Positions 54,541 through 63,028 of a DNA stretch of 64,000 bases are shown one piece after another (positions within the stretch are counted from its first letter, which is position 1; each line of letters starts with the position of its first letter). Location: positions 1,116,001-1,180,000 of the forward strand of contig NZ_AP028055.1 in NCBI RefSeq assembly GCF_040365225.1, in the 5' to 3' direction. The notes beneath the pieces are model-generated. The model ran no database searches. It was not told the origin of the DNA and saw nothing but the letters and a program-made list of their open reading frames with translations. Source of the DNA: Bacteroides sedimenti. Lineage in GTDB: Bacteria > Bacteroidota > Bacteroidia > Bacteroidales > Bacteroidaceae. Position numbers and translations under genes: made by a program.

Positions 54541-56262
54541 TTAATTTTTAAGCTGTAATTCCGGAATTCTAATCACCGTTCCTGCCGGAACATAATCCGG
54601 ATTCTTAATAGCAGTGGGATTATGCTGCACAATCAGTGTCCACAAGTCCTTGGACTGATAGAACAGCTTGGATATTTTAACCAGAGACTCTCCTTCCTGA
54701 ACGGTATACTTTCCTTTAGTACCTACAATTTTATAATCTGCAGGATTCAGCTTTATATTTTTTTGTTCTGTTTGTTTACCATGAATCACAGTCTCATCCA
54801 TCTTGTTTTGCCCATTGGAGCGAACTGCTTCCTGAGTCATTTTAGCCACTTCGTTTTTCAGTTCCTTTTTCTCTTCACGAGGAATGGAATCTTTCACATG
54901 GATAGTATCCTTTTTGACTACTACCGGAGCTATTTTTGCTGAATCAACCTTGTTTTCAGCAGTTGTTTCCGGCAATAGACTCATTACAAATTCAGGATTG
55001 TAGATAAAGGTAAAAATGGAGCTAACAAAGAGCAACAGGAAAGTAATCATACCAATAAAATAATACATGGCATAATTTCTCTGTTTTGGCATAGTCACTT
55101 CAATTTCCTCATCCTGTTTGATTGTTTCCTGAGGTAAGACAGCGCTCTTTGTTTCGGCCGAAACAGTGTTTTCCGTCTCATTAACAGGAACCGAAGCCGA
55201 TACAGTTACCTTTGTGTAGACTGGTCCGGCTGCTACTGATATCTTTTCGGGATATGCAGGAATTATCTCTTCTGTTGCCGAAGTTCTCTTCTCATCAGCT
55301 CTTTTCACCACCGAAGTTTTTGCAGCAGCCTCTTCTTCTGAAGTAAGAACGGCCTTTGCATCCGAAAGTGCAGCGGAAATCTTCTGAATGGAATCCTGAG
55401 GATTTATTTCTGACGGGACGGTTGATTGCTGATTTGACGCCACAACCTCTTCGGAGGCAATGGTTTGTACCTCTTCAGCAGGCGTTGCTTCTACATTGGA
55501 GGAAGAAGCTTTCTCCGGTTCATTTGCCTCTTCAACAGGTATTTCAGCATTGTCTTTTACATCTGTCGTTACAGATGCAACAGCAACTTCGGCGGGTGTT
55601 TCTGCATCATCAATGATCTTCTCGGGAGTATTAATGACTTCAGTTATGTTTTCTTTTGCAGTATTGACAGCGATCGGTGCAGATTCGGCAGGTGCATTGA
55701 CAGGTACCTCTTCCTGAATTGTTTCATTCTCTGTAGTTAGAGTATCTTCAACAGTCTGAGTACTCTCCTCTTGCTTAAATTCTGTATCCGAAACCAGTCT
55801 TTCAGACAGAACTTCTTCTGCTTGAGGTTCATCAATCGACAATTCCGTATTTCCAGCCATAACCATCTCTTCCGAAACAGTCGTTTCATTATCACTGTCT
55901 GGCTCTTCCTCGCTGATATTCATATCATCAAACACAACTCCTTCATTGAGAATTACTGTCTCAAAATGAGAGAAAGGTTTGTTTATCTGATCACGAATGA
56001 CAGCATCGGGAGTAAAAGATATTTTTGTGTGTCCTTGAATTTCAAAACGTTCGCCTGTATTGACATTGACACTTTCACGACTGTCAACCTCAATCAATTT
56101 AAAGGTTCCGAACCCTTTGATTTTCACATATTTATCATTCTCAAGAGTCTGTTCGATCAGTGCAAACATCTCCTTAAGAAAACTTTCAGTCTCTTTTTTT
56201 GTTAGCCCTTTTTTGGCAGCAAATAAGTCTATCAGATTCTGTATGTTAATTCTTTCGCCCAT
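54541..56262 (-). CDS. HU-domain / transmembrane / LysM fusion protein
   Basis: 573 residues. Residues 1-~95 are an HU/IHF DNA-binding domain (INIQNLIDLFAAKKGLTKKE, VKIKGFGTFKLIEVDSRE, ISFTPDAVIRD). Residues ~110-390 are a long acidic, low-complexity Glu/Ala/Thr/Val-rich linker. One TM at ~398-420 (YFIGMITFLLLFVSSIFTFI), preceded by K-Q-R, suggests N-in/C-out. A LysM domain lies at ~519-567 (YTVQEGESLVKISKLFYQS ... IKNPDYVPAGTVIRIP). This would put HU in the cytoplasm and LysM in the periplasm. It follows a second HU gene by 10 bp. The function is unknown. Confidence 0.92.
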   Translation of the reverse strand: MGERINIQNLIDLFAAKKGLTKKETESFLKEMFALIEQTLENDKYVKIKGFGTFKLIEVDSRESVNVNTGERFEIQGHTKISFTPDAVIRDQINKPFSHFETVILNEGVVFDDMNISEEEPDSDNETTVSEEMVMAGNTELSIDEPQAEEVLSERLVSDTEFKQEESTQTVEDTLTTENETIQEEVPVNAPAESAPIAVNTAKENITEVINTPEKIIDDAETPAEVAVASVTTDVKDNAEIPVEEANEPEKASSSNVEATPAEEVQTIASEEVVASNQQSTVPSEINPQDSIQKISAALSDAKAVLTSEEEAAAKTSVVKRADEKRTSATEEIIPAYPEKISVAAGPVYTKVTVSASVPVNETENTVSAETKSAVLPQETIKQDEEIEVTMPKQRNYAMYYFIGMITFLLLFVSSIFTFIYNPEFVMSLLPETTAENKVDSAKIAPVVVKKDTIHVKDSIPREEKKELKNEVAKMTQEAVRSNGQNKMDETVIHGKQTEQKNIKLNPADYKIVGTKGKYTVQEGESLVKISKLFYQSKDLWTLIVQHNPTAIKNPDYVPAGTVIRIPELQLKN

Positions 56263-56272
56263 ATATTCAGAT

Positions 56273-56545
56273 TCATTTAAACTTATCCTTCAATACATTA
56301 CTTGGCTTATAACTAATCACCAATTTGGGCGGCACCAGCATTCGCTGTTTGGTAGCCGGATTAACAGAGATACGCTCTGCTTTCTTCTTCACGTCGAACG
56401 TTCCAAAACCCTGAACAACAACAGTATTTCCCTCCTGCAGCTGTTCCGATACAACAGAAATGGCCGACGAAACAAGATCGGCGGTCTCCTTGGCGGAGTA
56501 TCCCAACCGATTGGATAGTTCTGTGATAAATTCCTTGTTGTTCAA
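56273..56545 (-). CDS. HU family DNA-binding protein
   Basis: A 90-residue complete HU/IHF-like protein: MNNKEFITELSNRLGYSAKETADLVSSA dimerisation helices, VVQGFGTFDVKKK and a C-terminal PSNVLKDKFK. The beta-arm reads RISVNPATKQRMLVPPK, with the conserved Pro at the tip. Nucleoid-associated. It is 10 bp upstream of the HU-LysM gene, so the two are probably one transcript, and follows rimO by 21 bp. Confidence 0.95.
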   Translation of the reverse strand: MNNKEFITELSNRLGYSAKETADLVSSAISVVSEQLQEGNTVVVQGFGTFDVKKKAERISVNPATKQRMLVPPKLVISYKPSNVLKDKFK

Positions 56546-56566
56546 TGTGTTTTATTTTTTTATCAG

Positions 56567-57871
56567 TTACTCATTCACCAATTCAGCAAACAAATCAAAG
56601 TCATCGGCATCTGTAACCCTTACCTGATAGAACTGACCTATCATCAAGTTTAGGTCGGCTCCTAGAATCAATACTTCAGGGTCCACTTCCGGAGAGTCGA
56701 ATTCGGTACGTCCAATGTAATAATCGCCCTCTTTGCGGTCAATAATCACTTTATAGCATTCACCAATCTTAGCAGCGCTCAGTTCGGCCGAAATTTCCTG
56801 CTGGATAGCCATGAGTTCATTCAATCTCTGCTGTTTCACTTCGTGAGGTACGTTATCTTCAAAACTTTCTGCTGAGTAGGTACCCTCTTCTTCAGAATAA
56901 GCAAACGCCCCCATTCTGTCGAACCGAACACGTTTCACAAATTCTTTCAGCTCCTCAAAATCAGCTTCTGTTTCGCCAGGGAAGCCAACCATCAATGTCG
57001 TACGAAGATGAATTCCCGGAACCTCCTTGCGGAATTGCTCCATTAATTGATAAGTTTCTTCCTTCGATACATGTCTTCTCATATCCGACAGCACATTATT
57101 GCTGATATGCTGCAAAGCTATATCCATGTATTTGCATACATTCTTGCGTTCGCGCATCACACGGAATAAATCCGTCGGGAAATGAGCTGGGTATGCATAA
57201 TGCAGACGAATCCACTCCACTCCGGGAATATCGGAAATCTTTTCAATCAGTTCGGGCAACATTTGTTTTTTGTAAAGATCGAGCCCATAATAGGTAAGCT
57301 CCTGAGCAATTACCTGGAATTCTTTTACACCATTGCTCACCAGATACTTCACTTCGTCAAGAATCTCTTCCATAGGGCGCGATACATGACCGCCGGTGAT
57401 AATTGGAATTGCACAGTAAGCACAGTTTCTGTCACAGCCTTCCGATATCTTCAGATAAGCATAATGTTTGGGAGTTGTAAGCGAGCGTTCTATATGAATA
57501 CGTTCATCATACACCTTTCCTAGATCTTGTAGAAGTCCTTTCCAGTCGAACTTGCCATAGAATTTATCTACTGTCGGGATTTCACTGGAAAGTTCCTTTA
57601 AATAACGTTCGGAAAGGCAACCCATCACATACAGTTTATTGAGTCGTCCCTCCTCTTTTGCCTGGGCAAATTCAAGAATCATATTAATGGATTCTTCCTT
57701 GGCATCACCAATAAAGCCGCAGGTATTTATAATAGCAATCTCACCTTCCGGTGTTTCAGAATCATGAGTTACACTGTATCCATTTTTCTCAAGCTGGCGA
57801 ATCAGCTGTTCTGAATCAACCAGATTTTTAGAACATCCCAGCGTAATAATATCAATTGTATTTTTTTTCAT
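56567..57871 (-). CDS. rimO: Ribosomal protein S12 methylthiotransferase
   Basis: 434 residues. Methylthiolates Asp88 of S12. N-terminal MiaB/RimO Cys residues 13, 51 and 85 hold one cluster; the radical-SAM motif gives Cys146, Cys150 and Cys153 (EGCDRNCAYC); the TRAM domain is at the end (GECYKVIIDRKEGDYYIGRTEFDSPEVDP). Its ATG overlaps the ftsY stop by one base (TAATG), so the two are translationally coupled. Confidence 0.96.
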   Translation of the reverse strand: MKKNTIDIITLGCSKNLVDSEQLIRQLEKNGYSVTHDSETPEGEIAIINTCGFIGDAKEESINMILEFAQAKEEGRLNKLYVMGCLSERYLKELSSEIPTVDKFYGKFDWKGLLQDLGKVYDERIHIERSLTTPKHYAYLKISEGCDRNCAYCAIPIITGGHVSRPMEEILDEVKYLVSNGVKEFQVIAQELTYYGLDLYKKQMLPELIEKISDIPGVEWIRLHYAYPAHFPTDLFRVMRERKNVCKYMDIALQHISNNVLSDMRRHVSKEETYQLMEQFRKEVPGIHLRTTLMVGFPGETEADFEELKEFVKRVRFDRMGAFAYSEEEGTYSAESFEDNVPHEVKQQRLNELMAIQQEISAELSAAKIGECYKVIIDRKEGDYYIGRTEFDSPEVDPEVLILGADLNLMIGQFYQVRVTDADDFDLFAELVNE

Positions 57872-58827
57872 TAATTTTCTCCAAATAGGGAATCAACAAA
57901 CTCTGTTTTACGGAACACTTGCAAGTCTTCCATACCTTCTCCAAGCCCGATGTATTTCACTGGAATTTTAAACTGGTCAGAAATACCTATAACCACGCCA
58001 CCTTTCGCTGTTCCATCTAACTTTGTGATGGCCATGGCAGACACTTCCGTAGCCAATGTAAATTGTTTGGCTTGTTCAAAAGCGTTTTGTCCTGTAGAAC
58101 CGTCGAGTACCAGTAACACTTCGTGAGGGGCATCCGGAATCACTTTTTTCATCACGTTTTTAATCTTGGTAAGTTCGTGCATCAGGCTCACTTTATTGTG
58201 AAGACGCCCAGCTGTATCAATAATCACCACATCTGCCTTATTGGCCACTGCAGAGCTCAATGTATCAAATGCCACGGAAGCAGGATCGGCTCCCATCTTC
58301 TGTTTAATCACAGGCACTCCCACTCTTTCTCCCCAGATTACCAGCTGTTCTACGGCAGCAGCGCGGAATGTATCTGCAGCACCCAGGTAAACCGACTTAC
58401 CGGCTTTTTTATACTGATATGCCATTTTACCGATTGTTGTTGTTTTGCCAACGCCATTTACACCCACCACCATGATTACGTAAGGAGTCTTATCGGCCGG
58501 TACGCTGAACTCTTCAGCATCGTCGGAGTTGTTTTCTTTCAGTAAAGCAGCAATTTCATCGCGGAGAATATGATTCAGTTCCTGTGCATTAACATATTTA
58601 TCAGAAGCAACTCTTTGTTCAATCCGCTTGATAATATTGAGTGTAGTTTCCACCCCAACATCAGAGGTAATCAAAACTTCTTCCAGATTATCCAGAACCT
58701 CATCATCCACCTTCGATTTTCCTGCTACAGCTCTGGCAATCTTGTTAAAGACGCTTTCCTTGGTTTTAGATAATCCCTTATCTAGAACTTCTTTTTTTTC
58801 TTTGGAGAAAAAACTAAAAAATCCCAT
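57871..58827 (-). CDS. ftsY: Signal recognition particle receptor FtsY
   Basis: 318 residues, the short NG form without the long acidic A domain of E. coli. GTPase motifs GVNGVGKTTTIGKMAYQYK (G1), DTFRAAAVEQL (G2), IDTAGRLHN (G3) and TKLDGTAKGG (G4). It docks SRP-bound ribosomes at the membrane. The first ~20 residues (MGFFSFFSKEKKEV) form a short amphipathic membrane-targeting helix. It starts the operon ftsY-rimO-HU-HU/LysM. Confidence 0.96.
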   Translation of the reverse strand: MGFFSFFSKEKKEVLDKGLSKTKESVFNKIARAVAGKSKVDDEVLDNLEEVLITSDVGVETTLNIIKRIEQRVASDKYVNAQELNHILRDEIAALLKENNSDDAEEFSVPADKTPYVIMVVGVNGVGKTTTIGKMAYQYKKAGKSVYLGAADTFRAAAVEQLVIWGERVGVPVIKQKMGADPASVAFDTLSSAVANKADVVIIDTAGRLHNKVSLMHELTKIKNVMKKVIPDAPHEVLLVLDGSTGQNAFEQAKQFTLATEVSAMAITKLDGTAKGGVVIGISDQFKIPVKYIGLGEGMEDLQVFRKTEFVDSLFGEN

Positions 58828-58857
58828 ATTGATTCCTATTAGTAATATATTAAGCTA

Positions 58858-58888
58858 CAAAGATATAACAATTTGAATTTGTATCAAA
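58858..58888 (-). promoter_or_regulatory. Promoter of the ftsY-rimO-HU operon
   Basis: On the minus strand TTTG (58888-58885), 19 bp spacer, TATCTTTG (58865-58858). The -33 box abuts the terminator of the upstream ribosomal-protein cluster. Confidence 0.8.
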
Positions 58889-58929
58889 AAAAAACTTCCC
58901 CTCATTTTAATGAATGAGAGGAAGTTTTT
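58889..58929 (-). terminator. Terminator of the L28-L33-DUF4295 cluster
   Basis: Stem AAAAACTTCC.CTCATT with its complement (about 17 bp with one mismatch), TTAA-type loop, and nine T on the minus strand. It ends right at the -33 box of the ftsY promoter. Confidence 0.88.
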
Positions 58930-58955
58930 GTCAATTGCAGTAAAGACAATGACTA

Positions 58956-59114
58956 TTATTTTTTGAAAAAGTCCTGAACTTTTTCGTTTGGTACCATTTG
59001 TTCATCAAATGCGTAAGCTCCAGTTTTTGGAGATTTAACCATTTTGATAACCTTTGTATAGGAACGACCTTCTTTGGTTCCATCTTGCAAACTTGCTACT
59101 GTTTTCTTTGCCAT
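58956..59114 (-). CDS. DUF4295 small ribosome-associated protein
   Basis: A 52-residue protein, MAKKTVASLQDG ... NEKVQDFFKK, basic and Lys-rich, with no signal peptide. DUF4295 is Bacteroidetes-specific and always follows L33/L28. From memory, it was identified as a ribosomal protein (bL38) in the Flavobacterium johnsoniae ribosome structure; I cannot verify that here. Ten bp after rpmG, so co-transcribed. Confidence 0.92.
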   Translation of the reverse strand: MAKKTVASLQDGTKEGRSYTKVIKMVKSPKTGAYAFDEQMVPNEKVQDFFKK

Positions 59115-59124
59115 GGTCTATCTC

Positions 59125-59313
59125 TTATTTAATTTCTTTGTGAACTGTTACTTTCTTAAGAATTGGATTATATTTCTTCAACTCAATTCTTTCAGTAGTA
59201 TTTTTTCTGTTTTTCGTTGTAATATAACGGGAAGTGCCCGGCATTCCACTATCCTTGTGCTCTGTGCACTCAAGGATAACCTGTACTCTGTTACCTTTTG
59301 CTTTCTTTGCCAT
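59125..59313 (-). CDS. rpmG: 50S ribosomal protein L33
   Basis: 62 residues: MAKKAKGNRVQVILECTE with GMPGTSRYITTKNRKNT and the end KKYNPILKKVTVHKEIK. Only one Cys is present, so it is a zinc-free (C-minus) form. In the L28-L33-DUF4295 cluster. Confidence 0.96.
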   Translation of the reverse strand: MAKKAKGNRVQVILECTEHKDSGMPGTSRYITTKNRKNTTERIELKKYNPILKKVTVHKEIK

Positions 59314-59333
59314 AACTCAATCTCTCCTTAATA

Positions 59334-59594
59334 TTAAGCAATTATTTTAATGCTTTTCCAATCACAATACCCTTTAGCTACAGCTTCATTTAAAGCAGCA
59401 TCCAACCCGTTTTTGTTAATTGTACGTAAACCGGCTGCGCTGATGCTCAAGCTAATCCAGCAATCTTGCTCTACATAGTAGAACTTCTTAGTAAACAAGT
59501 TCACATCAAAAGTTCTTTTGGTTCTTCTTTTTGAGTGTGAAACATTGTTGCCAATCATGGCTTTCTTTCCTGTAATTTGACAAATCTTCGACAT
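59334..59594 (-). CDS. rpmB: 50S ribosomal protein L28
   Basis: 86 residues, MSKICQITGKKAMIGNNVSHSKRRTKRTF being the L28 signature, and ISAAGLRTINKNGLDAAL near the end. First gene of the three-gene ribosomal cluster; no Zn-binding Cys pairs (C-minus form). Confidence 0.96.
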   Translation of the reverse strand: MSKICQITGKKAMIGNNVSHSKRRTKRTFDVNLFTKKFYYVEQDCWISLSISAAGLRTINKNGLDAALNEAVAKGYCDWKSIKIIA

Positions 59595-59715
59595 TTCTAT
59601 CTAATTTTTATAGTTTTCTTTCTTGTAGTTTCCAAACAGGGCACAAAGTAAGTGAATTTATCAATATAAAACAAACATTTCGCAAATTAATTCACATTTA
59701 AGCATCAATTATTCC

Positions 59716-60948
59716 TCATTTTAGTAATCTCTGAAGCAACAAAAGAGCATTATTGGTTGCCCGTTCTACATTCAGCTCCCTTCCGAAGTCTACCTCTTGC
59801 TTTGCTGTAAGAATCGTTTTTCCGTACGCAGCGGCCACCCAGACTGTACCCACAGGCTTATCCAGAGTCCCTCCATCGGGTCCTGTAATTCCTGAAACCG
59901 CCACAGCACAATCTGTTTTAAGGGAATTTATCACACCCAGAACCATTTCTTTTACAACTTCCTCACTTACCGCACCATATTTTTGGAGTGTTTCATCCAA
60001 TACATGCAAAATTTCTTTTTTTACCTCATTGGAATAAGCAACAACACTGCCTTTAAAATAAGCAGAACTTCCGGGAACGGAAGTAATTCGCGCTGCAATA
60101 TTACCTCCGGTGCAACTTTCAGCCGTGGAAACTGTCAAACCTCGCTCCTTCAGCATTCGGCCGACAATCTCTTCAAGAGGAGCATCGTTTTCATCGAGGA
60201 CATTCTCGCCCAATATTTCGTAAAGTTTACTACCTTCTTTCAGCACCATCTTTTTCAGTTGGTCCTCATTATCTCCGCGACCAGTAAGCCGTAACCGCAC
60301 GATACCCGATTTGGGCAGGTAAGCAAGCTTAATACATTCCGGCAACTGGTTTTCCCATTCAGTTAGCGCAATGGCCAGTGCTGATTCCGGATAATTCTTA
60401 ACCATGTAGGTTTTATGAACAATAGCCTTCATCTCAAAACGGGCACTAAGCCGAGGGATAATTTCATGACTCATGCTATATTTCATTTCCTGAGGAACGC
60501 CAGGCATTGAAACCAATACTTTGTTATCTTTCTCAAACCAACTCACAGATGCTGTTCCAACCGGATTATTAATCACGGTACAATCTTTGGGTACCATTGC
60601 CTGGGCCTGATTCAGAGGATTAAGTGTTATTCTATTCGCCAGTATTCTCTTAATATTTTCGAATACCATTTCACTGAAGACCAGCTCTGTACCAAAGTAT
60701 TTACATAATGTATATTTGGTTATATCATCTTTAGTTGGTCCCAATCCACCGGTCATCAAAACAATATCCGCCCTTTTCATCGCGGAATCTACTACCTCGA
60801 GTATTTCTTCTTCACGATCTCTGACAGAAGTAACACGAATTACTTCAAAACCGGCCTTATTCAGTTCGCGGCCCATCCAGGCAGAATTAGTATCAACTAC
60901 CTGACCGATAAGCAGTTCATCACCTATCGTAATAATTTCTACAAACAT
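59716..60948 (-). CDS. cinA: CinA-family protein (competence/damage-inducible protein A)
   Basis: 410 residues: N-terminal MoCF/MogA-like domain (EIITIGDELLIGQVVDTNSAWM, LMTGGLGPTKDDIT) with ADP-ribose pyrophosphatase-type activity in relatives, and a C-terminal NMN deamidase (PncC-like) domain (STAESCTGGNIAARI, SGITGPDGGT). The role is thus nucleotide/pyridine-nucleotide salvage or damage clean-up. tsaD ends 11 bp upstream, so they form an operon. Confidence 0.94.
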   Translation of the reverse strand: MFVEIITIGDELLIGQVVDTNSAWMGRELNKAGFEVIRVTSVRDREEEILEVVDSAMKRADIVLMTGGLGPTKDDITKYTLCKYFGTELVFSEMVFENIKRILANRITLNPLNQAQAMVPKDCTVINNPVGTASVSWFEKDNKVLVSMPGVPQEMKYSMSHEIIPRLSARFEMKAIVHKTYMVKNYPESALAIALTEWENQLPECIKLAYLPKSGIVRLRLTGRGDNEDQLKKMVLKEGSKLYEILGENVLDENDAPLEEIVGRMLKERGLTVSTAESCTGGNIAARITSVPGSSAYFKGSVVAYSNEVKKEILHVLDETLQKYGAVSEEVVKEMVLGVINSLKTDCAVAVSGITGPDGGTLDKPVGTVWVAAAYGKTILTAKQEVDFGRELNVERATNNALLLLQRLLK

Positions 60949-60959
60949 CTTATTTACTT

Positions 60960-61979
60960 TTAAATGGTCACCCTTGAGAATGCAGGTAATTCCATCGGAC
61001 AGTAATCTTTGTTAAGGTATTTAAAGTAACCGGTAATTGCGATCATCGCTGCATTATCGGTTGTATAACCAAATTTGGGAATATAAATGTTCCAGCCATA
61101 TTTAGCAGCATGCTCGCGGAAGGCATTTCGCAAGCCATTATTTGCAGATACACCACCTGCCACAGCTACCTCTTTTATATTATAATCCTTTGCCACTTTA
61201 CGAAGCTTACTCATCAGGATATCTACAATCGTAGCTTCCAAGGACGCAGCCAGATCGTTTTTGTGATGTTCAATAAAATCAGGATCTTCCTTCAAATATT
61301 CACGCAGGGAATAGAGAAAGGATGTTTTCAGTCCGCTAAAGCTGTAATTATACCCAGGAATTTGTGGTTTATTAAATGTAAATGCTTTAGGATTTCCCTG
61401 ACGAGCCAATCTATCAACAATCGGCCCCCCCGGATAACCCAGCCCCATCACCTTTGAGCATTTATCAATAGCTTCACCGGCAGCATCATCAATTGTCTGC
61501 CCCAGCACCTCCATTTCACTATATGATTTAACCAGAATAATTTGTGAATTTCCACCAGATACCAGCAAACAAAGGAAAGGAAATTTTGGTTGGGCTGTTT
61601 CTTCATCTGGCTCTTTAATAAAATGAGCTAACACATGTCCATTCAGATGATTAACATCCACCATAGGAATATTCAGAGCTCGGGCAAAACCTTTGGCAAA
61701 AGAAACTCCTACCAACAAAGACCCCATTAAACCAGGGCCACGTGTAAAAGCAACAGCACTCAGCTGATCTTTTGTCACATTTGCTCTTTTCAAGGCTTCA
61801 TTTACCACCGGTACAATGTTCTGCTGATGAGCCCGAGATGCAAGCTCAGGAACAACACCACCATATGCCTCGTGTACAGCCTGATTGGCAACTACATTTG
61901 ATAACAAAACCCCGTTTTTAATTACGGCTGCAGAAGTATCATCACAGGAAGATTCAATTCCTAATATAATTGTATCCAT
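60960..61979 (-). CDS. tsaD: tRNA threonylcarbamoyladenosine synthase component TsaD
   Basis: 339 residues. Transfers the threonylcarbamoyl group to A37 of ANN-reading tRNAs. ASKHA fold with ILGIESSCDDTSAAV, the HLNGHVLAH metal motif, LLVSGGNSQI, VAVAGGVSANNGLR. Complete; first gene of a two-gene operon with cinA. Confidence 0.97.
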   Translation of the reverse strand: MDTIILGIESSCDDTSAAVIKNGVLLSNVVANQAVHEAYGGVVPELASRAHQQNIVPVVNEALKRANVTKDQLSAVAFTRGPGLMGSLLVGVSFAKGFARALNIPMVDVNHLNGHVLAHFIKEPDEETAQPKFPFLCLLVSGGNSQIILVKSYSEMEVLGQTIDDAAGEAIDKCSKVMGLGYPGGPIVDRLARQGNPKAFTFNKPQIPGYNYSFSGLKTSFLYSLREYLKEDPDFIEHHKNDLAASLEATIVDILMSKLRKVAKDYNIKEVAVAGGVSANNGLRNAFREHAAKYGWNIYIPKFGYTTDNAAMIAITGYFKYLNKDYCPMELPAFSRVTI

Positions 61980-62012
61980 CTTTTCATATTTTTACCCTGC
62001 AAAAATACTATT

Positions 62013-63023
62013 TTAATCGGTATAATTCACATACCATTCATAAAACTTATCAATTCCTTCCTGAATATCTGTCTGTGGTTTGTAGCCAAAATCTTTTTCA
62101 AGGCAACTTGTGTCGGCATAAGTACAGTACACATCACCTGGCTGCATTCCAACATACTCCTTGACTGCCTCTTTACCGGTAGCCTTCTCTATAGCAGCAA
62201 TCATATCCATAAGCTTTACCGGCCTAGAGTGACCTATATTGTATATTTTATACGGAATGACATCTGCTGGAGGAGTATCAACTATCTTCACTACCCCTTC
62301 AATGATATCATCTATAAAGGTAAAATCACGTCTCAGATTGCCATGATTAAACACCTTAATGGGACTTCCATTAATGACTGATTTCATAAAAAGATAGGGG
62401 GCCATATCCGGACGTCCCCAAGGACCATATACCGTAAAGAAGCGAACACCGGTCGTAGGCAACTGATAAAGATTACTGTATGAATGCGCCATCAGCTCAT
62501 TCGCCTTTTTTGTTGCGGCATACAAGCTGACAGGGCTATCTGTCTTATCAGATTCCGAATAAGGAATTTTATCATTTAAACCGTAAATACTGCTGGAACT
62601 TGCATATACCAAATGTTCTACTCTGCATTGCCTGCACGCTTCAAGCACATTGACAAAACCTACTATATTGGAATCGATATATGAAAAAGGATGATCAATG
62701 GAGTAACGCACGCCAGCCTGACCTGCCAAATTACATACTACATCGAACTTTTCGTCTTTAAAAAGCCGGATAATTTCATCACGATCTGTCAAGTCCAGTT
62801 TAATGAATCGATAGTTGGGATATAGATCACTCCTGACAGGAATCTTATCTGATATATTCTCTCTTGAAATACCAGTTTCTTGCAAACGATCATATTTTAA
62901 TGAGATATCGTAATAGTCATTAATATTATCAATGCCAACGACCTCATCTCCTCGTTCAAGCAACTTTTTGGCAAGGTAAAAACCGATAAACCCGGCAGTA
63001 CCTGTTACTAAAATTTTTTTCAT
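62013..63023 (-). CDS. NAD-dependent nucleotide-sugar epimerase (UDP-glucuronate 4-epimerase type)
   Basis: 336 residues: Rossmann motif TGTAGFIGFYLAKKLL, catalytic Ser/Tyr/Lys (SSSIYG ... YAATKKANE), GVRFFTVYGPWGRPDMA and a C-terminal DVYCTYADTSCLEKDFGYKPQT. The pattern matches UDP-glucuronate 4-epimerase (GlcUA to GalUA) of the CapI/LpsL group; the exact substrate is inferred. ATG 63023 begins the canonical MKKILVTG. A membrane GT39-type gene lies 5 bp upstream on the same strand, so glycan assembly is likely. Confidence 0.9.
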   Translation of the reverse strand: MKKILVTGTAGFIGFYLAKKLLERGDEVVGIDNINDYYDISLKYDRLQETGISRENISDKIPVRSDLYPNYRFIKLDLTDRDEIIRLFKDEKFDVVCNLAGQAGVRYSIDHPFSYIDSNIVGFVNVLEACRQCRVEHLVYASSSSIYGLNDKIPYSESDKTDSPVSLYAATKKANELMAHSYSNLYQLPTTGVRFFTVYGPWGRPDMAPYLFMKSVINGSPIKVFNHGNLRRDFTFIDDIIEGVVKIVDTPPADVIPYKIYNIGHSRPVKLMDMIAAIEKATGKEAVKEYVGMQPGDVYCTYADTSCLEKDFGYKPQTDIQEGIDKFYEWYVNYTD

Positions 63024-63028
63024 AAAAC

